Shown piece after piece: positions 15,566-25,577 of a stretch of DNA of 64,000 nt. A model generated the notes under the pieces. It saw only the letters and a list, made by a program, of their open reading frames with translations, did not search any database and was not told where the DNA came from. The translations under genes and the position numbers were made by a program. The stretch comes from Streptomyces spororaveus (GTDB lineage: Bacteria; Actinomycetota; Actinomycetes; Streptomycetales; Streptomycetaceae), in assembly GCF_016755875.1 (NCBI RefSeq), contig NZ_BNED01000005.1, forward strand, positions 4,912,001 through 4,976,000. The letters run 5' to 3'. How positions within the stretch are numbered: the stretch's first letter is position 1; each line of letters opens with the position of its first letter.

Positions 15566-17980
15566 GTGGTGGAGCAGCTGACGCAGCACGACCCGAGACG
15601 GATCGGCCCCTTCGAGGTGCTGGGACGGCTCGGCGCCGGCGGCATGGGGCTGGTCTATCTCGCGCGGTCCGCGTCCGGACGGCGGGTCGCGATCAAGACG
15701 GTGCGCACCGAGCTCGCCGAGGACCAGCTCTTCCGGGTCCGCTTCACGCGTGAGGTGGAGGCGGCCCGTGCCGTGTCCGGCTTCTACACGGCGGCCGTGG
15801 TCGACGCGGACCCGCGGGCCGCCGTGCCGTGGCTGGCCACCGCGTACGTCCCGGCGCCCTCCCTGGAGGAGATCGTCAACGAGTGCGGGCCGATGCCCGC
15901 CCAGGCCGTACGGTGGCTCGCGGCCGGCATCGCCGAGGCCCTGCAGTCCATCCACGGCGCCGGCCTGGTCCACCGCGACCTGAAGCCGTCCAACGTGCTC
16001 GTCGTCGAGGACGGCCCGCGCGTGATCGACTTCGGCATCGCGAGCGGGGTCTCCAACACCCGGCTGACCATGACGAACGTCGCCGTCGGCACCCCCGCCT
16101 ACATGTCGCCCGAGCAGGCCAAGGACTCGCGCAGCGTCAAGGGCGCCAGCGATGTCTTCTCGCTCGGCTCCACCCTCGTCTTCGCCGCCACCGGGCACCC
16201 GCCGTACCACGGGGCGAACCCGGTGGAGACGGTCTTCATGCTGCTGCGTGAGGGCCCCAACCTGGAGGGGCTGCCCGCCGAGCTGCGGCCGCTGATCGAC
16301 TCCTGCATGCAGATGGACGCCACGCTGCGGCCCACCCCCGCCGACCTGCAGGCGCAGCTCGCGCCGCACCTGTTCGACGGCGGCGACGACAGCGGTACGG
16401 CCTCGGCGTGGCTGCCCGCCCGGGCCGTCGCGATGATCGAGGCCCGGCGCGCGGGGCACCGTACGCCGCCCGTGCCCGTCCCCGCGGTGCCGGCGCCCGG
16501 CTCGGGCTCCGGGGGCCGCGGGTCGGGCTCCGAGGCCGCCACGCACCGCCGCCCGCGCGGGGCCGACTCGTGGGTGGACCCGCGTACCGGCCAGGCCGTC
16601 CCGCAGCGCCCGCACCACCCGCCGATGTCCCCGGTGCCCTCGGGTGAGCCGGTGCGCCTGGGCGGGTCGCCGGTGCCGATCGGGCCCGGGCCGCGTGCGA
16701 GCACCTCGGCGCCGGCCGCGCACGCCTCGTCCTCCGCCCCGGACTCGGCGACCGGCTGGATCCGCCCGCCGGGCGGGTCGGTGGCCGCCCCGTCGGCGGT
16801 GCAGCCCGTACCGGGCTCCGTACCGGGCCCCGGCCCGGCCCCGGACAGCGGCCGCTGGCGGCCGTGGCGCTTCCGCATGTCCAACGAGGTCTGGGGCACT
16901 CCGACCGTCGCCGGGAACCTGCTCTACGTGACCTCCTTCGAGGTCCACGCGCTGGACGTGGCGAGCGGCCGCCGCCAGTTCAAGACCCGCGACGTCGCCT
17001 GGTCCATGGCGGTCGCCGACGGCCGGATCCACGCGTCCGACGGCCCCTCCCTCTACGCGCTCGACGCCGGGGACGGCTCCGAGCGGTGGCGGCTGTCCAC
17101 CGACGCCTGGGTGTACGCGCTGCGCGCCGAGCGCGGCACGGTCGGCACCGCCACGCGCGGCGGCGGCGTACAGGGCCGGGAGGCCTCCAACGGCCACAAG
17201 CTGTGGGAGCTGACCGGCGCGCAGAGCGACTTCGAGACCCCGGAGGCGGCCCCCGTCCTCCACGACGGCACGGTGTACGTGTGGCAGGACGCGCGGCTGC
17301 GCGCCCTGGACGCGCGCACCGGCCGCGAGTCCTGGTCCTATCCGATCGGTGACGCGGCCTCCTGCGGGAACGTACCCGTCCGGGTCACTCCGGCCCCGGA
17401 CGGCAACGTCTACGTCGCGGCCGGCACCCGGGTCATCTCGGTGGACCGGGCCTCGGGCCGGGTCCGCTGGCACTTCGAGGCCCCCGCGGTCTTCCTGGCG
17501 CCCCCGGCCTTCGCGCCGGGCGCGGCCGTCACCGGCGGCGGGGTGTACCTCGTGGACTACCTGGGCACGGTCTACGCCCTCGACGCGGCCACCGGCCAGG
17601 ACCGCTGGCGGATCGCGACGGAGGCACGGCAGTCCGCGGACCCGGTGGTGGTCGTGAGCGGCAACGTCCACCTGGGCGCGGGCAGCGCCCTGTACACGCT
17701 CGACGCGGTCACCGGCACCCCGAAGTGGCGGTTCGCGGCGGGCGGCGAGATCACCGGCCTGCCGGCGGTGGCGGACGGCCGGGTGCACTTCGGTTCGGCC
17801 GACCACTGCCTGTACACGCTGGACGCGGCGGGCGGCCAGCTGCGCTGGAAGCTGGCCACGGGCGGTGAGATCACGGGTGCCCCGGTGGCGGAGGCGGGCG
17901 TGGTCTACGCGTGCAGCAAGGACCGCTGCGTGTACGCCCTGGACGCGGCGAAGGGCACGGGCACCCGTACGAGCGGTTGA
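15566..17980 (+). CDS. afsK: Ser/Thr protein kinase AfsK with C-terminal PQQ-type beta-propeller
   Basis: An 804-residue kinase recognised as AfsK. The N-terminal kinase domain (about 14-280) has a glycine loop GRLGAGGMG (20-28), Lys44, catalytic HRDLKPSN (136-143) and DFG (155-157). Thr168 in the activation loop (NTRLTMTN) falls exactly where AfsK of S. coelicolor is reported to autophosphorylate. A Pro/Ala-rich linker (about 300-430) leads to repeated 'YALDAxxG..W' PQQ/WD-like blades to the C-terminus. There is no transmembrane helix; AfsK is known as membrane-associated. It phosphorylates AfsR to control antibiotic production and also affects hyphal tip growth. GTG 15566 is chosen because the product then begins MVEQLTQHD, as in homologues, behind GGGGAGG. 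A GTG at 15485 is less likely. Confidence 0.93.
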   Translation: MVEQLTQHDPRRIGPFEVLGRLGAGGMGLVYLARSASGRRVAIKTVRTELAEDQLFRVRFTREVEAARAVSGFYTAAVVDADPRAAVPWLATAYVPAPSLEEIVNECGPMPAQAVRWLAAGIAEALQSIHGAGLVHRDLKPSNVLVVEDGPRVIDFGIASGVSNTRLTMTNVAVGTPAYMSPEQAKDSRSVKGASDVFSLGSTLVFAATGHPPYHGANPVETVFMLLREGPNLEGLPAELRPLIDSCMQMDATLRPTPADLQAQLAPHLFDGGDDSGTASAWLPARAVAMIEARRAGHRTPPVPVPAVPAPGSGSGGRGSGSEAATHRRPRGADSWVDPRTGQAVPQRPHHPPMSPVPSGEPVRLGGSPVPIGPGPRASTSAPAAHASSSAPDSATGWIRPPGGSVAAPSAVQPVPGSVPGPGPAPDSGRWRPWRFRMSNEVWGTPTVAGNLLYVTSFEVHALDVASGRRQFKTRDVAWSMAVADGRIHASDGPSLYALDAGDGSERWRLSTDAWVYALRAERGTVGTATRGGGVQGREASNGHKLWELTGAQSDFETPEAAPVLHDGTVYVWQDARLRALDARTGRESWSYPIGDAASCGNVPVRVTPAPDGNVYVAAGTRVISVDRASGRVRWHFEAPAVFLAPPAFAPGAAVTGGGVYLVDYLGTVYALDAATGQDRWRIATEARQSADPVVVVSGNVHLGAGSALYTLDAVTGTPKWRFAAGGEITGLPAVADGRVHFGSADHCLYTLDAAGGQLRWKLATGGEITGAPVAEAGVVYACSKDRCVYALDAAKGTGTRTSG

Positions 17981-17990
17981 CCTGCGCGGA

Positions 17991-18010
17991 GGCGGGGCTG
18001 CGGCCCCGCC
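17991..18010 (+). terminator. Hairpin terminator after afsK
   Basis: GGCGGGGC-TGCG-GCCCCGCC is a perfect 8-bp stem with a 4-base loop starting 10 bases after the afsK stop. It has no U-tract. The cyclophilin gene begins 39 bases later, so some read-through is possible. Confidence 0.6.
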
Positions 18011-18048
18011 GGGTAGCGCACCGCACCGGGAGTGACAGGATGGACCCC

Positions 18049-18546
18049 ATGAGCAACGTCTACTTCGACATCACCATCAACGGCGCCCCCGCCGGCCGCA
18101 TCGTCTTCAACCTCTTCGACGAGGTCGTCCCGAAGACCGCGCAGAACTTCCGGGAGCTGTGCACCGGCCAGAACGGCTACGGCTACGCCGGCTCGGGCTT
18201 CCACCGCGTCATCCCGCAGTTCATGCTGCAGGGCGGTGACTTCACCAACCACAACGGCACCGGCGGCAAGTCCATCTACGGCGAGAAGTTCGAGGACGAG
18301 AACTTCAAGCTGAAGCACGACCGCCCGTACCTGCTGTCGATGGCGAACGCCGGCCGCAACACCAACGGCTCGCAGTTCTTCATCACCACCGTCGTCACCT
18401 CGTGGCTCGACGGCAAGCACGTCGTCTTCGGCGAGGTCGTCTCGGGCCAGGAGCTCGTGGACCAGATCGAGGCCCTGGGCTCCCAGTCCGGCGCCCCCAA
18501 GGGCAAGGTCGAGATCGCGGCCTCCGGCGTCGTCGACGCCGCCTGA
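18049..18546 (+). CDS. Cyclophilin-type peptidyl-prolyl cis-trans isomerase
   Basis: A 165-residue single-domain cyclophilin without signal peptide, hence cytosolic. Hallmarks are [15 protein letters not shown] (active-site Arg, Phe, Met and Gln), [19 protein letters not shown] and [12 protein letters not shown], including the Trp linked to cyclosporin binding. It speeds cis-trans isomerisation of prolyl bonds. ATG 18049 is preferred to ATG 18040 because AGGA then sits at proper distance. It is followed by a strong GC hairpin. Confidence 0.95.
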   Translation: MSNVYFDITINGAPAGRIVFNLFDEVVPKTAQNFRELCTGQNGYGYAGSGFHRVIPQFMLQGGDFTNHNGTGGKSIYGEKFEDENFKLKHDRPYLLSMANAGRNTNGSQFFITTVVTSWLDGKHVVFGEVVSGQELVDQIEALGSQSGAPKGKVEIAASGVVDAA

Positions 18547-18571
18547 CCCCACCCCGCCAGCCCGGCCGGTC

Positions 18572-18599
18572 GGCCCCGCCCCCTCCGGGGGCCGGGGCC
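18572..18599. terminator. Strong hairpin between convergent genes
   Basis: GGCCCCG-C-CCCC and CGGGGG-C-CGGGGCC pair over about 12 bp with a tiny loop, 25 bases after the cyclophilin stop and 50 bases before the end of the opposing DUF6193 gene. Confidence 0.65.
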
Positions 18600-18651
18600 G
18601 CCGCCATGTCCGGGGGCCGTCAGGCGCCCCGTGCCGTTCGCCGCGGCGGCC

Positions 18652-19023
18652 TCACAGGTCGTTCGCGGTGCCGTCGATCGCCGGGCCGCAGTCCTCGGGG
18701 AGGTGCGCCGCGATCAGGCGGTAGGCCTCCTCCGCCGTCTCCGTCACGCCGAGCAGGGTGCTGTCGGACTGCCTTCGTACGCGGTAGCCGCCGGCGGCCT
18801 GCGGGAAGGCGGTACCGATGTCCCGGGTCCACGGGTACCGGATGCACCGGCTGAGGTACAGCACACCGTGGCTGACCGCGGGGAACAGCTCCCGCAGTGC
18901 CGGATGGCCGTACGCGGCACGAGGCACGGCGGGATCGATCCGGTCCGGACCGTAGTCCAGGACGGTCTGCCATGAGCGCGCCACGATCTCCGCCGCGGCC
19001 GGGGAAACTTCATCGTTCGTCAT
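18652..19023 (-). CDS. DUF6193-like protein, candidate immunity to RHS toxin
   Basis: A 123-residue soluble acidic protein. The pattern (ARSWQTVLDYGPD, GHPALRELFPAVSHGVL, SRCIRYPW, then LPEDCGPAIDGT) fits DUF6193, annotated in Streptomyces as of unknown or natural-product function. Its start is 9 bases after the stop of the RHS gene, on the same strand. Small genes directly behind RHS genes usually encode the immunity protein that neutralises the C-terminal toxin; that role is inferred from position only. Confidence 0.75.
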   Translation of the reverse strand: MTNDEVSPAAAEIVARSWQTVLDYGPDRIDPAVPRAAYGHPALRELFPAVSHGVLYLSRCIRYPWTRDIGTAFPQAAGGYRVRRQSDSTLLGVTETAEEAYRLIAAHLPEDCGPAIDGTANDL

Positions 19024-19032
19024 GCGGTGACA

Positions 19033-22000
19033 TCACTTCTTCTTGTGCAGCGCCGAGAGGTCTGGGGTGATCTCCGGGATATCCGGTTTGGGTACGTGGA
19101 TCCGCTGGTTCTCCGAGTACCAGTGGATCTCCTCCCAGGGGCGTCCGGGACGCTCGTGGTCCGCATCACCCCAGGCGGCGGCTCCGTCATGCTGGGTGAC
19201 GGCGAGCGCGACCTGGCTCATCTCCCATGCCGTTCCATCGCCTCGGAGAGGATAGTTGTCCTCGTGCAGGGTGTTGAATTGTGCGCCGTGCCGAGCCGCT
19301 GTCTGGAAGGCGTCCACGATGTCTTCGGGCGTATTCCAGTTGCCTACCCGGCCGGAACTGTTCGGCATCCCGTCAAGGGTGATCGACAACGTCGTGCCTC
19401 GATCGTTGACCGCGCTCATGACATTGGTCATCCAGACCGGACCGCCTGCCTCCGACGCTGCGTAGGCGGAACCGTTGTACGTGTGGGCCCCAGGATCCCG
19501 TGGTCTGGTCGGGTCGTGGTACTCAGGGTCGTTCGGGTCGTTCCGCAGATACCTGGCCAGACTGTTGGACTGGTCATCGGGGGCGACGTTCGGACCCAGC
19601 ACCACGCTGTGCCGGTGCTCCGTATTCTTGCTGTGCGGGCACATCGCCAGGCCCAGCGGGTCGATCCACGTCGTCGGGTTGTCGACGTACGCGAAGGCGT
19701 TGGGCGCCGGGGTCAGACCGAGGGGGTCCGGGGAGACGTACCGGCCGGAAGCCGGGTCGTAGTGGCGGTGCCGGTTGTAGTGGAGCTCCGACTCCGGGTC
19801 GAAGTACTGGCCGGGGAAGCGGAGCGGAGTGTAGGCCGTCGCGTCCCGGTTCCAGGTGGTGATGCCCCAGAGCGTGGTGCGCGTGTGCCAGGCCACGTTG
19901 CCCTGCTCGTCGACGAGCTCGCGAGGTGTTCCGATCAGATCCGTGGCGATGGCGAAGAAGCGGCTGTCGATCTCCGCCTGGTCCAGCAGGCGGCGTTCCA
20001 CCTGGGTGACCGGCTTCACGCCGTCGTGGTCCCACGTCAGTGCGACGGTCTCCCGGGAGCCGTGGGTGTGGGTCACCTGCTCGATGAGGGTGTCGCCGTC
20101 CCAGGTGAACGTCACTTCCTCGGCGACCGACGACGAATCCGCCGACAGGCGCTGCTTCGCGATGCGCCGGCCCAGCGCGTCGTACAGGTACCGCCAGCGA
20201 CTGCCGTCCGGGGTGTCGACCGAGACGAGTCGGTCTTCCGCGTCCCAGCCGTAGCGCCAGGTTTCCGGCTTGCGCGAGAGACGGCGCTTCTGCCGCAGGA
20301 CCACCCGCCCCTGTGCGTCATGTTCGTAGCGGACCGAACCTGCCCCTGTGAGGCGGGTGCCCACGTACGTGCGGGGACCCGCGGCGCTGTCGTCCGTAGG
20401 CCATGAGGCCTCGGTCTGGTTCCCGGACGCGTCGTAGGCGTACTGCTCGCTCCAGTTCGCGGCGGTCACACCCGTGACCCGGCCCTCGCGGGTCAGATCG
20501 AACCGGCGTCGGCCGGCGAGGTGGTCGTCGACCGTGGTCAGGTGGCCGTCCGGACGGTAGCCGTAGACGCGGTGCTGGACAGTCCGGTCGTCGTCGGCCC
20601 GGACCTGCTGGTCCGTCAGGCGCCCCTGGTCGTCGTACGCGTGGGCGATGGTCAGCGTTTCGCCGATGCGGCGAATGGTTTCGCGGCCCGCCTCGTCGAA
20701 CTCGAAGGTCACCTGGCGGCCCGAGGCGTTGAGCAGGGCGCTGCGATCTCCGGGGAAGGCCCAGGAGCTGACCGCTCCGGTCGGAGTGGTGCGGCGGATC
20801 CGGCGGCCGGCCTCGTCATGGGTGTGGGTGAGCTCGCGGCCGTTGCACAGCTCGCGAAGGATCCTCCCCGCACGGTCCCGCACGTACAGCAGCTCCGCGT
20901 CGGGGCCGACAGCCCGTTCCAGGCGGCCGGAAGCGTCGTAGGTGAAGCGGGTGAGTACGCCTTCGGCGTCCTTGACCACCACTCGGCCGTCGGAGTCGCG
21001 CTCGTATTGGACCGTCTGGCCGATGCCATTGGTGCGGCTGGTCAGCCGACCGATCGCGTCGTGGGTATAGCGCATGACACGGCCGTCGAAGTCCGTCTCG
21101 GACGTGAGGCGTCCGGCTGCGTCACGCGTGTAGGTCCAGGACGAGCCGGCAGGATCGGTGACCTGAGTGAGGCGCAGTTCTGTGTCGTACGCGAAGGAGT
21201 GGCGAGCTCCCTCCGGTGTGATGCGGGCTGTGACCAGGTCGAAGTGGGTGTACTCGAAGCGGGACTCGCCTCCCGCCGCGTCCACGTGGGTGAGGCAGTT
21301 CCCCTCACCGTCGTACGTCCAGGACTGGGTGGATCCGTCGGAGTCGGTACGCCGCGTCGGTTTGCCCTCGACCGTCCACTCCAGCTGTGTGGCGCGGCCG
21401 TGAGGATCGGAGATCCGGGTAGGGCGGCCGAAGGCGTCCCGCTCGTACGTTGTGATCACGCCCGACGGACCTCGGACGGCCAGTGGGAGGCCGGCCGCGT
21501 CGCAGACCAGGCGGTCCGACGTGTCGTCGGAATGGTCCACGCCGGTCAGGTGGCCCGATGCGTTGTGGGCGAGCCGGGTTGTCGTGCCGTTCGGGCGGGT
21601 GAAGAGAGTCGGGTTTCCTCGGTCGTCGTACTCCTGGCGGGACGTCGAGCCGTCGGGGCCGGTGACGGAGGTGAGCTGGTGCTGGTCGTTGTACTCGACC
21701 GTGGCCGTGCCGCCGTCCGGGTGGACGATGCGCACGAGGTCGCCTCGCCCGTCATAGGTGTACGTCGTGGTCCGGCCGAGCGGGTCGGTCTGGGCGAGCA
21801 GGCGGTCGTACGGGTCCCAGAGCCGACGGACCGTGTGGCCGAGCGGGTCGGTCTCGGCGATGACCTGGAGGTGGTCGTTGAACCGGAAGACAGTGGCCGC
21901 GCCCGTGGAGTCGGTGTAGCGGGTGGTTCCGGAAGCGCTGTCGTACTCGAAGGCGGAGGAGAGGAAGCCGTCGGGGCCCGTGGTGCGTACGACCCGGCCG

Positions 22001-23886
22001 GCAGAGTCGTAGGAATAGCGGAAGGTGGAGTCGTTGCGGTCGGTCCACGACGTGATGCGGGCGTGCTCGTCGTAGGTCAGACGCTGAGCCCGACCGGAGG
22101 AGTCGGCGACGGTGGTGAGGTTTCCGGACTCGTCGTAGCCGTACGCCATGACGGTGACGGGCCCGTCCCCGGTACGCAAGTCCATGGCGTTGATCCGCTG
22201 GTCGTCCGTGGTGAGCCGGACGGTGTAGCCGCCGCTGTGCGAGACGGTGGTGGGGGCTCCGTCGGTGGCCCGGGCGAAGGCGATGACGTTGTCATTGCGG
22301 TCTTCGATCCTGGTCAGCCAGTACGCCGTGGAGGCGCTGTACGGGCTGCCGGTGAAGGACTTCGTCAGCCCGGACCGAGTGTCGGTGACGGTGTAGGTCG
22401 TCTCGTCGTCGTACTGACCGCCGTGGGTGAGGGCGAGCCGCGGGCCCTCGAGCGGCAGGACCGGGTCGTCGCCTGCCTGTGGGAACCGGGGGTAGACGAG
22501 AAGGGAGCCGTCCTCACGGGCCCAGATCAGGCCGCCGCCGAGCGCGTCGCTCTCCAGTCGCTCATCAAGGGTGGAGGCCCAACTTCGTCCGAACCACTGG
22601 CCGTAGCGGTACCCGGACAGGTGCGTGCGCTTGAGGACGAGCGGAAGGGTGCCGGGCAGCGCGAGGTCCGTCTGCGGCAGTGTCATCTCGCCGGTGACGA
22701 CATCGATGGGGTCGTTCTCGCACCGCTTCTTCTCGAGCGAAATGCCGTTGCGGCGGGGCTCGTCCTTGGCCTTGTGCAACGAGTCGGGCTTCGTGCGGCT
22801 GCTCGCGTCCCGGCCGTCGGAACCGCGACCGTCGTTCCCGCCCTTGTTGTTGCCACCGTCCTTCTTCAGACGGTTGAAGTCGTCGTGGAGGGCTTGGTCG
22901 TTCTTCTTGTGGTCGGTGGATATCTGCTTGACGGCTCGGGGGAGGGTGGTACCGACATGGTCGCCCATGGCTTTGGTGGCTTTGGTGAGGGCGGCGAGGG
23001 CTTTGTCCGCGACGGGGTCGATGGCCTGAGCGATGGAGTCGCGGCCTCTGGTGCGGCCGTGGTGGGACTTGGCCTTGGTCAGCTTCGAGCTGGTCTTGCC
23101 GTGGATGCCGGTGCTGACGGCGTTGAGGTGAGTGCCGGCGCGGTCGTGCTCGCTGTGCTCGATGTGCAGGTCGGTCAGGCCGGTGCCTCCCCCGCCGGAG
23201 CCGCTGCCTGCGGAGGCGAGGTGGAGGGCTTCCTTGCCGGACTGGACGCCGTCGTTGAATCCGTCCTTTCCGGCGTTCTTGGTCTGGTCGAGGTCGACGC
23301 CGTCCTGGAAGCCGAGGGCCATCGAGCCGAGCTGGACGACGAGGTCGGCGGCCATCCCTTCCAGGGCGGCGACGGCCGGTTCGGTCATCGCGGAGACGAT
23401 GTAGCCGACGGCCTCCTCGACGCACTCCTTGATGAGCCGCTTCACGACTTCCTGGGTCAGACGCATCGCCGCCGCGCCGAACAGGGCGGAGAGGCCGGCG
23501 GTGACCGGGATGAGGGAGAGGGCTATACCGGCTTCGGCGGCGAGATAGCCCAACTGGACGAGAGCCGCGTACTTCATGCCCTCGACGGCCCCGGCCGCCA
23601 TGTCCATCGCTCCGGCGATGGTGCGGGCCGCCTCGGCAATGTCCTTGAAATGCTTGGTCTTTACGGTGTTCCAGTGCTTGTTGAGGGCCTCGATCGACTC
23701 GCCCTTGCTCGCCGAGAGCAGGCGCTCGACGTGGTTGTTGGCGAGCTGGCCGTCGTCCAACAGGTCCTCGGCGAACTCGCGGAGCGAGTCGGCCATGGCC
23801 CGGTAGGCGTCCTCGTCCACGTTCGGCCAGGCCACACCGATCAGATCCAGCAGTGTGTCCGCCCAGTCAGGCACCGTGACAGCCAC
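19033..23886 (-). CDS. RHS-repeat polymorphic toxin
   Basis: About 1617 residues. The N-terminal helical WXG-like part (VPDWADTLLDLIGVAWPNVD) is followed by hydrophobic helical stretches to about 200, a charged Gly/Lys linker, DUF6531 near 395 (CENDPIDVVTGEM), then dozens of YD repeats. The RHS core sequence follows (LHYNRHRHYDPASGRYVSPD, closing with DPLGL). After DPLGL about 204 residues (19036-19647) form the variable toxin tip, with HTYNGSAY, SITLDGMPN and WEEIHWYSEN; I cannot name the toxin with confidence. Such proteins encapsulate a toxin for contact killing, and in Gram-positives leave by the type VII route. GTG 23886 is chosen to match the usual MAVTVPDWAD start; ATG 23916 is possible. 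No frameshift was seen. Confidence 0.9.
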   Translation of the reverse strand: MAVTVPDWADTLLDLIGVAWPNVDEDAYRAMADSLREFAEDLLDDGQLANNHVERLLSASKGESIEALNKHWNTVKTKHFKDIAEAARTIAGAMDMAAGAVEGMKYAALVQLGYLAAEAGIALSLIPVTAGLSALFGAAAMRLTQEVVKRLIKECVEEAVGYIVSAMTEPAVAALEGMAADLVVQLGSMALGFQDGVDLDQTKNAGKDGFNDGVQSGKEALHLASAGSGSGGGGTGLTDLHIEHSEHDRAGTHLNAVSTGIHGKTSSKLTKAKSHHGRTRGRDSIAQAIDPVADKALAALTKATKAMGDHVGTTLPRAVKQISTDHKKNDQALHDDFNRLKKDGGNNKGGNDGRGSDGRDASSRTKPDSLHKAKDEPRRNGISLEKKRCENDPIDVVTGEMTLPQTDLALPGTLPLVLKRTHLSGYRYGQWFGRSWASTLDERLESDALGGGLIWAREDGSLLVYPRFPQAGDDPVLPLEGPRLALTHGGQYDDETTYTVTDTRSGLTKSFTGSPYSASTAYWLTRIEDRNDNVIAFARATDGAPTTVSHSGGYTVRLTTDDQRINAMDLRTGDGPVTVMAYGYDESGNLTTVADSSGRAQRLTYDEHARITSWTDRNDSTFRYSYDSAGRVVRTTGPDGFLSSAFEYDSASGTTRYTDSTGAATVFRFNDHLQVIAETDPLGHTVRRLWDPYDRLLAQTDPLGRTTTYTYDGRGDLVRIVHPDGGTATVEYNDQHQLTSVTGPDGSTSRQEYDDRGNPTLFTRPNGTTTRLAHNASGHLTGVDHSDDTSDRLVCDAAGLPLAVRGPSGVITTYERDAFGRPTRISDPHGRATQLEWTVEGKPTRRTDSDGSTQSWTYDGEGNCLTHVDAAGGESRFEYTHFDLVTARITPEGARHSFAYDTELRLTQVTDPAGSSWTYTRDAAGRLTSETDFDGRVMRYTHDAIGRLTSRTNGIGQTVQYERDSDGRVVVKDAEGVLTRFTYDASGRLERAVGPDAELLYVRDRAGRILRELCNGRELTHTHDEAGRRIRRTTPTGAVSSWAFPGDRSALLNASGRQVTFEFDEAGRETIRRIGETLTIAHAYDDQGRLTDQQVRADDDRTVQHRVYGYRPDGHLTTVDDHLAGRRRFDLTREGRVTGVTAANWSEQYAYDASGNQTEASWPTDDSAAGPRTYVGTRLTGAGSVRYEHDAQGRVVLRQKRRLSRKPETWRYGWDAEDRLVSVDTPDGSRWRYLYDALGRRIAKQRLSADSSSVAEEVTFTWDGDTLIEQVTHTHGSRETVALTWDHDGVKPVTQVERRLLDQAEIDSRFFAIATDLIGTPRELVDEQGNVAWHTRTTLWGITTWNRDATAYTPLRFPGQYFDPESELHYNRHRHYDPASGRYVSPDPLGLTPAPNAFAYVDNPTTWIDPLGLAMCPHSKNTEHRHSVVLGPNVAPDDQSNSLARYLRNDPNDPEYHDPTRPRDPGAHTYNGSAYAASEAGGPVWMTNVMSAVNDRGTTLSITLDGMPNSSGRVGNWNTPEDIVDAFQTAARHGAQFNTLHEDNYPLRGDGTAWEMSQVALAVTQHDGAAAWGDADHERPGRPWEEIHWYSENQRIHVPKPDIPEITPDLSALHKKK

Positions 23887-23893
23887 GCGCCCA

Positions 23894-23902
23894 CCCCCCC
23901 CC
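23894..23902. repeat. C9 homopolymer at the RHS gene start
   Basis: Nine consecutive C residues (G on the coding strand) lie 8 bases before GTG 23886. They are in the ribosome-binding region for GTG 23886, or inside the coding part if ATG 23916 is used. Confidence 0.6.
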
Positions 23903-24176
23903 GTGGTAGTGAACATTCTCAGACGCTTGTGCGAATTCTTGCATGGCGGTCTGGCAATGCGGCGCAGTGAAAGCCCAGTTGGCCTTGGTGTACAGGGCGA
24001 GTGGGATGGTTTCGGCTTTCCTGTTCGGTTTGCTCGGGCTATCAGCGGGGGTTGCGCCGAGGGTCGTTCGCGCAGCCGTTGCCTGTGCCGCGGCGCAGAG
24101 TCTTTATGTCCCCCATACGTGGCGCGTCCCGGCTGGTAGCGTGGCCCGCCGTTGTCCACGGGGAGGGGTTCGGGCC

Positions 24177-24791
24177 ATGGTGGCTGGACGTCGTATCAGG
24201 TTCACCGCGGTGCTGGTGGGCGTGGTGCTCGCGCTGACCGGGTTCTCGTCGCACGGCGGCAGCAGCGGCGGCAAGAGCAAGAGCAAGAGCAGCAGCGGTG
24301 GCGGATGCTCCAGCTCCAAGAGCAAGAAGAAGGGCCACGGCGGCAGCAACAACGGCAACGGCACGGCCTCCGCGTCGCCCTCGGCAAGTCCGAGCGGCGC
24401 CCCGGCCACGGCCGTCGTGGTCACCTGCGTCGGCGCCACCCCACCGGTCACCACCGTCAGGTTCACCTCGAACGCGGACCGCAAGGCGACCTTCGCGGTG
24501 ACCCTGTACCGGGAGGGCGCGAACGGCACCACCGTCGAGTCCACCGAGGTCAAGGCGACCCTGGAGGCCCGTGAGACCCGTACGGTCGAGGTCGCTCTCC
24601 AGGAGCCCGCGCGCGCGGCCGAGGTCACCACGTGCCGCCTCGACCGGCCCCGGCAGACGTCCGACAGCTCGACGACGGGCTCGGCCGGGACCACCTCGGG
24701 CGGCTCCGGCTCCACGCCCGGGAGCACGCCCGGCTCCACGCCCGGGTCCACCCCGAAGAAGCCCGGCCCGAAGTCCACGCGCAAGCCCTGA
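24177..24791 (+). CDS. Small secreted or lipid-anchored low-complexity protein
   Basis: A 204-residue protein. Residues 1-25 form a signal-like segment (RRIRFTAVLVGVVLALTGFSS) without a clear lipobox cysteine at the cleavage point. A Gly/Ser/Lys linker follows, then a compact beta-rich core with two cysteines (about 80-160: VVTCVGATPPVTTV, EVTTCRLD), and a C-terminal PGST-repeat tail ending KKPGPKSTRKP. ATG 24177 follows GGGGAGGGG. It is probably exported to the envelope; function is unknown. It diverges from the RHS gene. Confidence 0.75.
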   Translation: MVAGRRIRFTAVLVGVVLALTGFSSHGGSSGGKSKSKSSSGGGCSSSKSKKKGHGGSNNGNGTASASPSASPSGAPATAVVVTCVGATPPVTTVRFTSNADRKATFAVTLYREGANGTTVESTEVKATLEARETRTVEVALQEPARAAEVTTCRLDRPRQTSDSSTTGSAGTTSGGSGSTPGSTPGSTPGSTPKKPGPKSTRKP

Positions 24792-24800
24792 GGCCCGCCC

Positions 24801-25577
24801 TCAGCGCAGCCTGAACTCCGTACCGGGCCGCCGGGAGGCGAACAGCTCCGCCTGCCGTTCCGGCGCCAGGTTCCCCAGCGCGATCAGCGCCGGAGCCTGG
24901 GCCAGGGCCTGCTGGAGCGCGGCCTGCTTCGCCGACCACAGGGCCCGTACGGTGCCCTGCACGGCCTCCGTCGGGAAGCCGGCCAGGGCCTGCGCCGCCC
25001 GCAGGGCCGCCGGGAGCAGTTCCCCGGGCGCGGTCAGCTCCGAGACGAGCCCGATCTCGTGGGCGCGGCGCGCGGAGAGCCGTTCCGCCGTGCCCATCAG
25101 GGACATCCGGGCCGCCTCGCCGAAGGGCATCCGCTGGGCCATGTAGACGGCCTCGTACGCGCTGACCATGCCGTAGGTGGTGTGCGGGTCGAAGAAGGTG
25201 GCGGTCTCGGAGGCGATCAGGAACTCCGCCTCGCCCAGCAGGTAGAAGGCCCCGCCGCAGGCCATGCCGTTGACGGCGGCGACGACCGGCTTCCACAGGT
25301 CGCCCGCCTTGGGGCCGATGGCGATCAGCGGATCGTCGGCGGAGTAGGGGGAGGCGGGCTGCGGCACGTCGACGCCCCGGTCGATGCCGGTGCAGAAGGC
25401 GGCCGTACCGGCGCCGGTCAGCACCACGGCCCGCATCTCCTCGTCGAACCGCAACTCCCGCCACACCGCGCCCAGTTCCGCGGCGGTCTCCAGGTCTACG
25501 GCGTTGTGCCGGTGCTCCCGGTCCAGGGTGACGACCGCGACACCGGTCTCCTTGTCCCGTTCCACCCGCACGGTCAT
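24801..25577 (-). CDS. Enoyl-CoA hydratase/isomerase family protein
   Basis: A 258-residue crotonase-fold protein with AFCTGIDRGVD in the oxyanion-hole loop (about 60-70) and VVAAVNGMACGGAFYLLGEAEFLIA (about 95-120). The usual second catalytic Glu region reads DPHTTYGMVSAYEAV, so the acid/base residues are atypical and the reaction may not be simple hydration. ATG 25577 overlaps the stop of the OB-fold gene (ATGA). It is the last of three genes (thiolase-like, OB-fold, this) under operator F. Confidence 0.88.
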   Translation of the reverse strand: MTVRVERDKETGVAVVTLDREHRHNAVDLETAAELGAVWRELRFDEEMRAVVLTGAGTAAFCTGIDRGVDVPQPASPYSADDPLIAIGPKAGDLWKPVVAAVNGMACGGAFYLLGEAEFLIASETATFFDPHTTYGMVSAYEAVYMAQRMPFGEAARMSLMGTAERLSARRAHEIGLVSELTAPGELLPAALRAAQALAGFPTEAVQGTVRALWSAKQAALQQALAQAPALIALGNLAPERQAELFASRRPGTEFRLR

